Positions 45,506 through 53,978 of a stretch of 64,000 bases of DNA are shown here, piece by piece. This DNA is from Pseudobutyrivibrio sp. GTDB lineage: Bacteria > Bacillota > Clostridia > Lachnospirales > Lachnospiraceae. The stretch spans positions 1 to 64,000 of the forward strand of contig NZ_JAFUSK010000002.1 of assembly GCF_017471675.1 (NCBI RefSeq), written 5' to 3'. The position numbers were made by a program, and so were the translations under genes. Every line of letters starts with the position of its first letter. Position 1 is the first letter of the stretch. The notes under the pieces were generated by a model. That model was not told the DNA's origin. It made no database searches and worked only from the letters and a program-made list of their open reading frames with translations.

Positions 45506-47158
45506 ATGATGAGATCACTTTTCTCTGGTGTGGCAGGTCTTAAGACACATCAGACAAAAATGGATGTTATTGGTAATAACATCTCTAACGTTAACACAGT
45601 TGCGTTCAAATCATCTTCAACAACGTTTTCTGATATTATGTATCAGACAACTTCACAGGCATCTGGTGCCACTGCAACCCGTGGTGGTGTAAATGCTAAG
45701 CAGATTGGTCTTGGTGTTACCAATGGAGCAACAAAAATATCTGTTACTTCATCAGGCGCTGCCCAGTCTACTGGTGATGCTCTTGATATCAGATTATCTG
45801 ACACTAATACAACCAACTTTTTTGTAGTAAATAATGGCTCTGAGAATGTATTTACAAGAGCAGGTTCATTCTATATTGATGGTAACGGTAACCTTGCCAT
45901 GACAACAACTGGTTACTTGGTTATGGGATGGCAGGTTGATGCCCAGAACCCATCTGTAATCAACAAGAACACTGTAACTCCACTTAGAGTAATGCAGGCT
46001 GCAAATCTTACATCTCCTCCTGAGGCTACAACAGAGGCTAGCTTCAGTGGTGTAATTGATAAATATGATTCACAGTTTAAATCTTCTAGTGGATACGCCC
46101 GCTCATTTACTTTGTACGATAACTTAGGATATTCATATACAGCTAAATTTGCTATTAAGCTGGAGGACGGGGAAACTGGCAAGTATTCAGTTAGTTTAAC
46201 TGGTGTTTATGATACTAACAATAACAATATTCTGGCTGATTATCTAAGTGAATCAGCAGATAATACTTTAGATAAGATTTTTGGTGGAGATAATCCTACA
46301 CCATTTACTAAGGTATACTCACTAAGTACTGGAGTTACTAGTGGCGGAAGCTCTGATTTAGTTACATACGATGGTGTTACATACCAGTATAATGCAAAAG
46401 AAAATAAATTTGTGGCGGCTGATAATTCAGGTAAAACACTAACATTGGCTCAGGTCTGTGGGCTTGATGATGATAGCGCAGTTATTGGAGTAGATGTTTC
46501 TGGAAGTACCATTACACTTACAATGGCTTCTTCAGAGCTTCAGTTTCATACCAAAGAAGGTAATTTGATTTATGCCGGAAGCGAAGGCAATACAAAAATA
46601 ACATTACATACATCCCTTCTTGGACCAAATACAAGTAATACAGACCCATTAACAGGAGATAATATTAACAGAGCTTTATCTGATATATCTATCGATTTTG
46701 CCCAGCTTATGAACTATGATAACGGCGGTACATCAACTGCTGTTGCAAACCGTGGTGTTCCAGATGGAACTATTATGAGAGGTGAAGGTAAGAAGCTCGG
46801 TACAATGACTGGCCTTTCAGTATCAAATGATGGTAAGATTTATGGCTCATATTCAAATGGTAACACAGTTCTTTTAGGACAGATTGCAGCTGCTCAATTC
46901 GCTAACGCATCTGGTCTTGAAGAAATTGGTAACAACTGTTACAAGACAACACTTAACTCAGGAGAGTTTGATGGTATTGGGGTTGACATTTCAGCTGATG
47001 GTTCTTCTATGAACACAGGACAGCTTGAAATGGCTAACGTAGACCTTTCTGCGGAGTTCACCGACATGATTACCACTCAACGTGGTTTCCAGGCAAACTC
47101 ACGTATTATCACCGTATCCGACACAATGCTTGAAGAACTTATCAACCTCAAACGATAA
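45506..47158 (+). CDS. flgE: Flagellar hook protein FlgE
   Basis: A 550-residue hook subunit. N-terminus MMRSLFSGVAGLKTHQTKMDVIGNNISNVNTVAFKSS is the rod/hook signature. FSGVIDKYDSQFKSSSGYARSFTLYDNLG is the central domain. The C-terminus SMNTGQLEMANVDLSAEFTDMITTQRGFQANSRIITVSDTMLEELINLKR is diagnostic. The start at ATG 45506 (AGGAGG at 45491-45496) replaces a longer in-frame start at 45437. A strong terminator follows directly. Confidence 0.95.
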   Translation: MMRSLFSGVAGLKTHQTKMDVIGNNISNVNTVAFKSSSTTFSDIMYQTTSQASGATATRGGVNAKQIGLGVTNGATKISVTSSGAAQSTGDALDIRLSDTNTTNFFVVNNGSENVFTRAGSFYIDGNGNLAMTTTGYLVMGWQVDAQNPSVINKNTVTPLRVMQAANLTSPPEATTEASFSGVIDKYDSQFKSSSGYARSFTLYDNLGYSYTAKFAIKLEDGETGKYSVSLTGVYDTNNNNILADYLSESADNTLDKIFGGDNPTPFTKVYSLSTGVTSGGSSDLVTYDGVTYQYNAKENKFVAADNSGKTLTLAQVCGLDDDSAVIGVDVSGSTITLTMASSELQFHTKEGNLIYAGSEGNTKITLHTSLLGPNTSNTDPLTGDNINRALSDISIDFAQLMNYDNGGTSTAVANRGVPDGTIMRGEGKKLGTMTGLSVSNDGKIYGSYSNGNTVLLGQIAAAQFANASGLEEIGNNCYKTTLNSGEFDGIGVDISADGSSMNTGQLEMANVDLSAEFTDMITTQRGFQANSRIITVSDTMLEELINLKR

Positions 47159-47178
47159 TTTAGTTTAGGTTAAATCTC

Positions 47179-47210
47179 GCTAGGGCGTCTACACGCCCTA
47201 GCTATTTTTT
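47179..47210 (+). terminator. Strong terminator after flgE
   Basis: Perfect 10-bp stem GCTAGGGCGT / ACGCCCTAGC with CTAC loop, followed by TATTTTTT. It splits the fla/che operon here. Confidence 0.93.
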
Positions 47211-47218
47211 ATGTATAG

Positions 47219-47350
47219 TAAGCGGCTACTCAACCTAGGCAAGCGCGAGCAAGAGGGCCCCATTCAGCTAAGGAGGGACCCTTTAGGGAGGTTCCCTTGG
47301 CTGAAACGGGAGATGGCTTGCGGGAGCATGTAATTCTTGGAGGCCGCTTA
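47219..47350 (+). ncRNA. Structured RNA-like element, copy B (flgE-motA gap)
   Basis: A 132-bp block closed by TAAGCGGC (47219-47226) and GCCGCTTA (47343-47350). It contains CTAGGCAAGCGCGAGCAAG, aligned to CTAGGAAAGCGCGAGTAGG of the dnaK-dnaJ element. CAAG pairs with CTTG, flanking the same GCGAG/CGGGA internal loop. An inner hairpin has CCAT/ATGG, TCAGC/GCTGA and CCCTTTAGGG. It has no ORF. It sits just after the flgE terminator and before the motA promoter, so its transcription is uncertain and the strand is assumed. It belongs to the same unidentified family as 14590-14793. Confidence 0.7.
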
Positions 47351-47454
47351 GAATAATAGTGTAATGAAATTTTAAAAATTTTGTGAATATTCTATATTTA
47401 GTGGTTAGGACATGGAAAAAACACAATAATATGAGAGGATTTTATGTATAAAAG

Positions 47455-47483
47455 TAGACAATAAAGTTTAAATCTAGTAAAAT
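47455..47483 (+). promoter_or_regulatory. Probable motA promoter
   Basis: TAGACA (47455-47460), 17 bp, TAAAAT (47478-47483), about 76 bp before motA. It lies downstream of the flgE terminator and of the structured element, and would restart transcription for the motA-to-cheA half. Confidence 0.6.
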
Positions 47484-47558
47484 ATACACAAAAGTTAAAG
47501 CGCGTAATTCCATGCAATTTGGCTAGATTTTCTAAAAAATTACGGGGTGGTGAGAGTT

Positions 47559-48356
47559 TTGGATATAGCTACTTTAGCTGGTTTGGTACTGGGTGTTGTA
47601 ATGGTTATCTTTGGAATCGTTTCATCCGGTGGTGTCGCAGCAATGGCAAACTTCATAGACGTTCCATCAGTTATTATCACAATTGGTGGTTCATTGTCTT
47701 CTTGTTTGGCGTGTAATAAGATGGCCGACTTCATTGGTGGACTAAAGGGTATTACTTTAGCTATTAATGAACCAAAGGTAGTAAGTCCAGCTGATAGTAT
47801 TTCTCAAATCATTAATCTGGCCAATATTTCCAGAAAAGAGGGTATACTAGCCCTAGAAGAGGCAGCACATAGTATAGATGATGAATTCCTAAAAAAAGGA
47901 ATTAACTTAGTAGTAGATGGTACAGAACCTGAACTTGTAAGAGCTATTCTCGAAACGGATCTTGATAATATGGAATCAAGACATAAAACAGTTATAAACT
48001 TCTGGTCTAAATGGGGTGAAATGGGACCAGCCTGGGGAATGATTGGTACCTTAGTAGGTCTGGTTAACATGTTAAAGAACCTTGAAGATGCATCTACAAT
48101 TGGTCCTAACATGGCCGTTGCCTTACTTACAACACTTTATGGTTCTCTAATTGCCAACTGGCTTACAGGTCCTATAGGAACTAAGCTTGGTATTAACAGT
48201 GGATTGGAGACAATGTCTAAGAGTATTACAGTGGAGGGCTTGCTATCTATTCAAGCAGGTGAAAACCCACGAGTAATAGAAGAAAAACTTAAATCCTTCT
48301 TGCCACCTTCAGCTCGTGAAGCTATTGGCGGAGGCGATGGAGGAGGTGAAGGCTAA
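47559..48356 (+). CDS. motA: Flagellar motor stator protein MotA
   Basis: A 265-residue stator subunit with four membrane helices, the first starting at residue 4 (DIATLAGLVLGVVMVIFGIV). MotA marks are NFWSKWGEMGPAWGMIGTLVGLVNML and MAVALLTTLYGSLIANWLTGPIGTKL. I place the start at TTG 47559 (MDIATL), preceded by GGTGGTGAGA, an arrangement repeated before fliM; GTG codons at 47547 and 47550 are part of that region. The stop overlaps the motB ATG (TAATG). FlbD/SwrD, usually between flgE and motA, is absent. Confidence 0.92.
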   Translation: MDIATLAGLVLGVVMVIFGIVSSGGVAAMANFIDVPSVIITIGGSLSSCLACNKMADFIGGLKGITLAINEPKVVSPADSISQIINLANISRKEGILALEEAAHSIDDEFLKKGINLVVDGTEPELVRAILETDLDNMESRHKTVINFWSKWGEMGPAWGMIGTLVGLVNMLKNLEDASTIGPNMAVALLTTLYGSLIANWLTGPIGTKLGINSGLETMSKSITVEGLLSIQAGENPRVIEEKLKSFLPPSAREAIGGGDGGGEG

Positions 48357-49258
48357 TGGCAAAGAAGCCAAAGCAAGAGGAGGCTCCTGCTGGTTCTCCT
48401 GCCTGGATGGCCACCTTCTCAGACTTGATGAACCTATTACTTTGCTTCTTCGTATTGCTTTTTTCTATGAGTAGTACAGATACGGAGAAATTTCAGGAAG
48501 TAATAGCAAGTATTCAGTCTAGTTTTAGTATATTTTCATCGGGCGGCACCTCTATTGGTGAGGGACAGATGATTTCTTCGGGAATCAGTCAGCTTGAAAT
48601 GTTTGATGATTATTTTAATAGTGTTCATGATGGTGATGATGAACAGTACGAAAAGGAGGGAGCGACCGATACCAAAAATGAAGGAGAGCAACAGGAAGAT
48701 GGCTCTGCTTCAAATGAAGGTGAGGAAACCTCAAATGGTGTTTCTGTAGAAGAGGCGCAAGAAGCTTTAGAGGAAGCTGGTGCTACAGAAAGCGAGTCCA
48801 TTGCAGAAGAAATTGAAAGCAAGCTTTCGGAATATGGTCTTCAGGATCAGGTGGAAGTTGATTTTAATGCAAATTACGTAATGATTACCATTAATGGTGC
48901 TTTGCTTTTTGATTCTGGTAAGGCAGTGCTTACAGAAGATGCTATACCTATAGTTGATAACTTATCCAAAATACTCTCACAGTATACAAATAATATTATT
49001 GAAATTGAGGGACATACAGATAATGTTCCAATGAAATCTGGTACTTACGAAAATAACGATGTACTTTCAATGTACAGAGCACTTTATGTTGCCGAAAGAA
49101 TACGACAGGTTACTAACCTTAATCCTGCATATATTAAATCAGCGGGTAGAGGTGAATATGTTCCTATAGCGGACAATAGTACTGCAGAGGGGCGAGCAAG
49201 AAATAGACGTGTTGAAATCAAAATTTACAACTCATATTCATCTAATACAGATGAGTAA
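48356..49258 (+). CDS. motB: Flagellar motor stator protein MotB
   Basis: A 300-residue stator subunit. The single membrane helix PAWMATFSDLMNLLLCFFVLLFSM (residues 14-37) contains the proton- or sodium-binding Asp. The C-terminal OmpA-like domain binds peptidoglycan (EIEGHTDNVPM, VAERIRQVTNLNPAYIKSAGRGEYVPI, EGRARNRRVEIKI). Between them, residues 90-140 are an acidic, low-complexity linker. It is translationally coupled to motA by a 1-bp overlap. Confidence 0.95.
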   Translation: MAKKPKQEEAPAGSPAWMATFSDLMNLLLCFFVLLFSMSSTDTEKFQEVIASIQSSFSIFSSGGTSIGEGQMISSGISQLEMFDDYFNSVHDGDDEQYEKEGATDTKNEGEQQEDGSASNEGEETSNGVSVEEAQEALEEAGATESESIAEEIESKLSEYGLQDQVEVDFNANYVMITINGALLFDSGKAVLTEDAIPIVDNLSKILSQYTNNIIEIEGHTDNVPMKSGTYENNDVLSMYRALYVAERIRQVTNLNPAYIKSAGRGEYVPIADNSTAEGRARNRRVEIKIYNSYSSNTDE

Positions 49259-49270
49259 GAAAGGCAAATC

Positions 49271-49795
49271 ATGAAGAGAAATTTGATTACAGTAGTTATA
49301 CTTGCGCTGGTTGTTGTTAATCTGGCTCTTACAGCGGTTTTGACAATAACTATCATACCAGAGACCCAAAAGGCTAATGAGCTAATCACAAAGGTATGCT
49401 CGGCTATAGATTTGGATTTGGTGGCTGGAGATACCGCAGGTTCATTGGCAGTAAATGTATCCGATATGGTTGATTATGCTGTTAATACAGGCGAAAATCT
49501 TACTATAAACTTAGCCGATAGTGGTGATGGTGCTACTCATTACGCTGTACTTAGTGTTTCTTTATCACTTGATAGCACCAACGAGGATTACGCAACGATT
49601 GCTCCAGATGGTTCTTTAGCAACCTATGACAGTGTTATCAGAGATACCATAAACACGATAGTTAAGAATCATACTATTGAGGATATGAAAAATAAAGAGG
49701 ATGAGGTAAAGGAAGAAATTCTTGAAGCTCTCCAGGGATTGTTTAAATCAGCATTTATTGTAAGAGTTAACTTCAGTAGTGCAACTTATCAATAA
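49271..49795 (+). CDS. fliL: Flagellar basal-body associated protein FliL
   Basis: A 174-residue protein with one N-terminal membrane helix (residues 6-28) and a periplasmic domain. It follows motB by 12 bp, and the C-terminus ends EILEALQGLFKSAFIVRVNFSSATYQ, where FliL typically has a conserved helix-strand end. FliL sits near the stators and supports torque. Identity rests on size, topology and place between motB and fliM; sequence conservation in the family is weak. Confidence 0.8.
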   Translation: MKRNLITVVILALVVVNLALTAVLTITIIPETQKANELITKVCSAIDLDLVAGDTAGSLAVNVSDMVDYAVNTGENLTINLADSGDGATHYAVLSVSLSLDSTNEDYATIAPDGSLATYDSVIRDTINTIVKNHTIEDMKNKEDEVKEEILEALQGLFKSAFIVRVNFSSATYQ

Positions 49796-49873
49796 GCTGT
49801 TAGGCCCTAGCTATAGGAAACTTTTAATAGGGCAAAATACATTATTACTGGGACGAATGGTGGTGAGAAAACT

Positions 49874-50854
49874 TTGGGTGACGTTCTTTCACAAAACGAA
49901 ATAGACAACCTGCTGAACGCCTTAACAAGCGGTGAATTAGATGCAGAAGAAATCAAAAATAATAAAGAAAAGCCTGTTAAGAATTATGATTTTGCAAGAC
50001 CATCCAAGTTTTCTAAGGAGCATCTTCGTACAATGGAAATTATCTTCGAGCATTATGGAAGATTACTTTCCACCAATTTACCAATATTCCTTAGAAAGAA
50101 TATACAGGTAGAGGTAATGAACTCCGAGGCTGTTACCTACATGGAGTTTTCAAATTCCCTTTCGAATCCTGTGCTTTTAGGTGTGGTTGATTTTTCTCCC
50201 TTAGAGGGAAATATAATCGTAGAAATGGCTTCTAATCTTGGCTTTGCCATGGTTGATAGAATGCTTGGGGGCGAAGGAGAACCCCTTGATAAAATAAGAG
50301 ATTTCTCAGAAATTGAGCTGTTACTTATAGAAAGGGTTATGACTTCTTGTGTGGACTTGCTTAGAGAACCCTGGGAGAACGTACTTGATGTTCATCCTAG
50401 ACTTGAAAGAATTGAGACGAACTCTCAGTTCGCACAGATTATATCACCGTCAGAGATGATTGCAATTGTAACTGTCAATATAAAAATCGGTGATGTAGAA
50501 GGCCTTATGAATATTTGTTTACCTTTTATTACTTTAGAGCCAGTTATGGACAAATTAAACACAAAGTTCTGGTATAGTAGTCAAAAGGAGAAAGCAGGTG
50601 AGAATTATTCAGAGGCTGTTGAAGCACTTATTACTCACGCTAAGATACCAGTTACCGCAGTACTGGGCAATAGTACAATTACGGTGGCTGATTTCTCCCA
50701 GCTTCAAGTTGGGGATATAGTTAGACTTGATACAAAGGTAGATCAAGAGCTAGATGTTTTCGTGGGCGACATAAAGAAGTTCCAAGCCCTTCCAGGAGCA
50801 TCAGGTAAGGATTACGCAGTTAGAGTGACACAAATCATTAGGGAGGAGCAGTAG
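49874..50854 (+). CDS. fliM: Flagellar motor switch protein FliM
   Basis: A 326-residue C-ring protein. The N-terminal CheY-binding peptide is DVLSQNEIDNLLNAL. The middle CheC-like domain contains EIIFEHYGRLLSTNLPIFL and MVDRMLGGEG. The C-terminal SpoA domain includes VGDIVRLDTKVDQELDVFVGDIKKFQALPG. The TTG start is preceded by GGTGGTGAGA, as in motA. A GCCCTA...TAGGGC hairpin lies in the 78-bp gap after fliL. Confidence 0.95.
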   Translation: MGDVLSQNEIDNLLNALTSGELDAEEIKNNKEKPVKNYDFARPSKFSKEHLRTMEIIFEHYGRLLSTNLPIFLRKNIQVEVMNSEAVTYMEFSNSLSNPVLLGVVDFSPLEGNIIVEMASNLGFAMVDRMLGGEGEPLDKIRDFSEIELLLIERVMTSCVDLLREPWENVLDVHPRLERIETNSQFAQIISPSEMIAIVTVNIKIGDVEGLMNICLPFITLEPVMDKLNTKFWYSSQKEKAGENYSEAVEALITHAKIPVTAVLGNSTITVADFSQLQVGDIVRLDTKVDQELDVFVGDIKKFQALPGASGKDYAVRVTQIIREEQ

Positions 50855-50855
50855 A

Positions 50856-52043
50856 ATGGGAGACGGTGTATTATCACAGGATGAGATTAATGCACTACTT
50901 AGTGGGGGTATTCCAGATGCAGGCCCTTCGGAAAGCGGATCGTCAGGAGGCGGTGGAGAACTTTCCGAACAGCAAATAGATACAATTGGTGAGGTTGCCA
51001 ATATAAGCATGGGAAGTGCAGCAACAACGCTTTTCTCCTTGGTAAACCAAAAGGTAGAAATATCAACACCGGTTGTTACTGAAACTAATTGGGAAGATTT
51101 AGCATCTAATTATGATAATTCCTGCGTTGTAGTTAGAATTGGTTACACTAAGGGTCTTGATGGTTCTAACATCCTTGTACTGAAAGAGGATGACGTAAAG
51201 GTTATCACAGACCTGATGATGGGTGGAGATGGCACCAATATAGATGGTGAGATATCAGACCTTCATCTATCGGCAATATCAGAGGCTATGAACCAGATGA
51301 TGGGAGCAAGTGCAACATCCCTTTCATGTATGCTAAATAAAATGGTAGATATATCACCTCCTACAGCCACTCTTACAGATTTGGCTACTATAGATGCAGG
51401 TGAGATTGACGAATTCTTAAAGGAAAATTTCGTAAGAATAGCCTTTAAGATGGAAATTGGAACACTGGTAGACAGTGAAATGATGCAGCTGTATCCTATT
51501 TCACTTGCCAAGGAGATGTGTGATTCAGTACTCAATAATATGGAGTCTGATTCTAAGTCTACAGTGGATGACGGAATAGCAGAAGCACCAGCAGATGCTC
51601 CAGCACCACCACCGGCACCAGAGGCAGCAGCTCCACCACCACAGGCTGCGCCGCCACCACAGATCGATCCAAATATGATGGCAGGGCAGATGCCACAAGG
51701 TCAGCCTATGATGATGCCACAGTATATGTATCCACCTCAGCAGCAGGTAAATGTACAGCCTGCACAGTTTTCTCCTTTCGGTCCTGGCTTTGCAGCACAG
51801 TTCGCCCAGGAGAATATCGACTTAATCTTAGATGTGCCTTTGGAGGTTACAGTTGAGTTAGGTCGAACCAATAAAACAATCCAAGATATTTTGGATTTTG
51901 CACCAGGTACCATCATCGAGCTAAATAAAATAGCCGGTGAACCAATAGATGTACTTGTGAACGGCAAGTACGTGGCAAAAGGCGAAGTCGTAGTAATCGA
52001 GGAGTCTTTTGGTGTACGAATAACAGAAATCATCAAAGAATAA
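50856..52043 (+). CDS. fliY: FliY (CheC-like phosphatase fused to a FliN C-ring domain)
   Basis: A 395-residue protein. N-terminus DGVLSQDEINALLSGG resembles a FliM CheY-binding peptide. Two CheC-type phosphatase motifs are intact (GEVANISMGSAATTL and SEAMNQMMGASATSL, each with E-x-x-N), so CheY-P hydrolysis is likely. A Pro/Ala/Met/Gln-rich linker covers about residues 245-305, and the C-terminal SpoA/FliN domain ends NLILDVPLEVTVELGRTNKTIQDILDFAPGTIIELNKIAGEPIDVLVNGKYVAKGEVVVIEESFGVRITEI. This is the Gram-positive FliY layout. It starts 1 bp after fliM. Confidence 0.94.
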   Translation: MGDGVLSQDEINALLSGGIPDAGPSESGSSGGGGELSEQQIDTIGEVANISMGSAATTLFSLVNQKVEISTPVVTETNWEDLASNYDNSCVVVRIGYTKGLDGSNILVLKEDDVKVITDLMMGGDGTNIDGEISDLHLSAISEAMNQMMGASATSLSCMLNKMVDISPPTATLTDLATIDAGEIDEFLKENFVRIAFKMEIGTLVDSEMMQLYPISLAKEMCDSVLNNMESDSKSTVDDGIAEAPADAPAPPPAPEAAAPPPQAAPPPQIDPNMMAGQMPQGQPMMMPQYMYPPQQQVNVQPAQFSPFGPGFAAQFAQENIDLILDVPLEVTVELGRTNKTIQDILDFAPGTIIELNKIAGEPIDVLVNGKYVAKGEVVVIEESFGVRITEIIKE

Positions 52044-52068
52044 ACAATATATTTAAGGAGATGAAGAC

Positions 52069-52431
52069 ATGGCAAAAAACATTTTAATCTGTGACGATGC
52101 TGCATTTATGAGAATGATGATTAAGGACATTCTCACCAAGAATGGCTACAATGTAGTCGGAGAGGCTGAAAACGGCAAGATTGCTGTTGATAAGTATGCT
52201 GAGCTTTCTCCAGATCTTGTACTTCTTGATATCACAATGCCTGAGATGGACGGTATTGGTGCCCTTAAGGCAATCAAGGAGAAGGATCCTAACGCATGCG
52301 TTATTATGTGCTCTGCTATGGGTCAGCAGGCTATGGTTATTGAAGCTATCCAGTCTGGTGCAAAAGACTTTATCGTAAAGCCATTCCAGGCTGAGCGTGT
52401 ACTAGAAGCTGTAAAGAAGGTAATTGGATAA
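52069..52431 (+). CDS. cheY: Chemotaxis response regulator CheY
   Basis: A 120-residue receiver domain. Acidic pocket ICDDAAFMR, phosphoacceptor Asp in LVLLDITMPEMDG (about residue 53), switch residues MCSAMG and KDFIVKPF. Phosphorylated by CheA, it binds FliM and FliY, encoded just upstream. AAGGAGATG precedes the ATG. Codon use is biased, as for an abundant protein. Confidence 0.95.
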   Translation: MAKNILICDDAAFMRMMIKDILTKNGYNVVGEAENGKIAVDKYAELSPDLVLLDITMPEMDGIGALKAIKEKDPNACVIMCSAMGQQAMVIEAIQSGAKDFIVKPFQAERVLEAVKKVIG

Positions 52432-52432
52432 T

Positions 52433-52795
52433 ATGATACTTCTTTCTTCGGCGGGGGAAAGCTTCTTTCAATTGATTTTTGCCTTATTTGTATTTGTGGG
52501 GGTTCTTGCACTTACCGCTTTTGTCACAAAGTGGATTGCAGGATATCAAAAGACAGTGGGGGCAAATAAAAATCTAGAGATAATTGAGGCTATCAGACTA
52601 TCAAATAATAAATTTGTACAAATTGTTAGAGCTGGTGAGGATAAATACTTCGTAGTTGCCACAGGTAAGGACGAGGTTACACTTTTAGGTGAATTATCCT
52701 CATCACAGCTCAAAGAGTTAGATGAGCCTGTTGAAAGTATTCAACCTGTTGATTTTAAAACAGTTTTAGAGAAGCTTTCCAAGAAACAAAAATAA
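52433..52795 (+). CDS. fliO: Flagellar biosynthetic protein FliO
   Basis: A 120-residue protein with one N-terminal membrane helix (residues 11-32, FQLIFALFVFVGVLALTAFVTKWI) and a small cytosolic part (LEIIEAIRLSNNKFVQIVRAGEDKYFVVATGKDEVTLLGEL), the FliO/FliZ pattern. FliO helps assemble the FliP-FliQ-FliR gate, whose genes follow. The start is ATG 52433, 2 bp after the cheY stop; the ribosome site is weak, so an in-frame TTG at 52424 overlapping cheY is possible. Confidence 0.88.
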   Translation: MILLSSAGESFFQLIFALFVFVGVLALTAFVTKWIAGYQKTVGANKNLEIIEAIRLSNNKFVQIVRAGEDKYFVVATGKDEVTLLGELSSSQLKELDEPVESIQPVDFKTVLEKLSKKQK

Positions 52796-52813
52796 TTAGG
52801 CGGCGAGATTGTT

Positions 52814-53674
52814 ATGAAAAAATTAAAGAAGGGGTATGTGATTTTTAGCCTGATTTTTTCACTGGCTGTTATTTCATATACACTTTTTACTTGGAGCATG
52901 GAAGCTTATGCAACTGAATATGGTACAGAATATGGGGCCAGTAACGAGGGCTATGGTGCAACTGAAAATGCACCTAATGCATCGGACGAGGTTGTCGGCA
53001 GCGGAAATAAGGGCTTTTCATTAACATTTGATGGTGAGGACGGCAATTTTACAGCTACGCTTAGAATGCTACTTGTTCTTACTATCATTACCTTAGCGCC
53101 TTCAATTCTGATAATGCTTACATCCTTTACCAGATGCGTCATTGTGCTTCACTTTGTTCGCGCTGCTATTGGAACTAATACAGCGCCTCCAAATCAGATA
53201 TTGATAGGGTTGGCGTTGTTTTTAACATTATTCATTATGTCACCTGTTTTAACTCAGATTAAAACAGATGCAATTGACCCATTTGATGCAGGCGAAATTA
53301 CCCAGGAGGAAGCAATAGATGCAGCCATTACTCCTGTTAGAGAGTTTATGTATCCACAAACTCAGGAAAAGGATTTGGCTTTGTTTTGTGATATTGCAGG
53401 TATCACCTATAGCTTAGATGAATTGGACGAGGTTCCATTTACAGTTCTTGTTCCATCCTTCATTTTATCAGAGCTTAGGGCAGCCTTTATTATCGGCTTT
53501 TTGATTTATGTTCCTTTTATTGTTATTGATATGGTAGTTGCATCGGTACTTATGTCTATGGGTATGATGATGCTTCCACCTACAACTATTTCATTACCAT
53601 TCAAAATGCTACTTTTCATTTTAGTAGATGGATGGGATCTTGTAATTGGCGGGTTAGTGAAAACATTCTATTAA
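52814..53674 (+). CDS. fliP: Flagellar export gate protein FliP
   Basis: A 286-residue export-gate protein with an N-terminal hydrophobic signal segment (GYVIFSLIFSLAVISYTLF, residues 8-26) typical of FliP. LTIITLAPSILIMLTSFTRCVIVLHFVRAAIGTNTAPPNQILIGLALFLTLFIMSPV is diagnostic. The C-terminal SMGMMMLPPTTISLPFKMLLFILVDGWDLVIGGLVKTF motif is also typical. It forms the gate with FliQ and FliR. Preceded by TAGGCGGCG. Confidence 0.96.
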   Translation: MKKLKKGYVIFSLIFSLAVISYTLFTWSMEAYATEYGTEYGASNEGYGATENAPNASDEVVGSGNKGFSLTFDGEDGNFTATLRMLLVLTIITLAPSILIMLTSFTRCVIVLHFVRAAIGTNTAPPNQILIGLALFLTLFIMSPVLTQIKTDAIDPFDAGEITQEEAIDAAITPVREFMYPQTQEKDLALFCDIAGITYSLDELDEVPFTVLVPSFILSELRAAFIIGFLIYVPFIVIDMVVASVLMSMGMMMLPPTTISLPFKMLLFILVDGWDLVIGGLVKTFY

Positions 53675-53703
53675 TAATAGAAAATTTTAGGAGAGGATAG
53701 GTT

Positions 53704-53973
53704 ATGACTGAAGGACAGGTATTAGATATCATTAGAAATAGTATCTACATTCTTTTGATTACATCGTTACCACTTTTGCTAGTTTCACTTGTGATAGGTC
53801 TTGTTATCAGTATTTTTCAGACAGTCACATCTATTCAGGAGCAAACCCTTACATTTATACCTAAGATTGTAGGGGTATTTGCGGCACTTATGTTTTTCGG
53901 TCCATGGATGCTCACAGTGCTTGTTAATTATATTACCGACCTTTGGGCAAACTTTTCCATATACCTGGGCTAG
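53704..53973 (+). CDS. fliQ: Flagellar export gate protein FliQ
   Basis: An 89-residue protein with two membrane helices (residues 14-37 and 50-75) and the FliQ core VSLVIGLVISIFQTVTSIQEQTLTFIPKIVGVFAALMFFGPWML. It packs around FliP and FliR in the export gate. GGAGAGGATAGGTT precedes the ATG. Confidence 0.95.
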   Translation: MTEGQVLDIIRNSIYILLITSLPLLLVSLVIGLVISIFQTVTSIQEQTLTFIPKIVGVFAALMFFGPWMLTVLVNYITDLWANFSIYLG

Positions 53974-53978
53974 AATAG

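Noticed and set aside
47519..47716. Frame at the start of motA proposed as the missing FlbD
   Set aside because: It overlaps motA out of frame and has no FlbD pattern.
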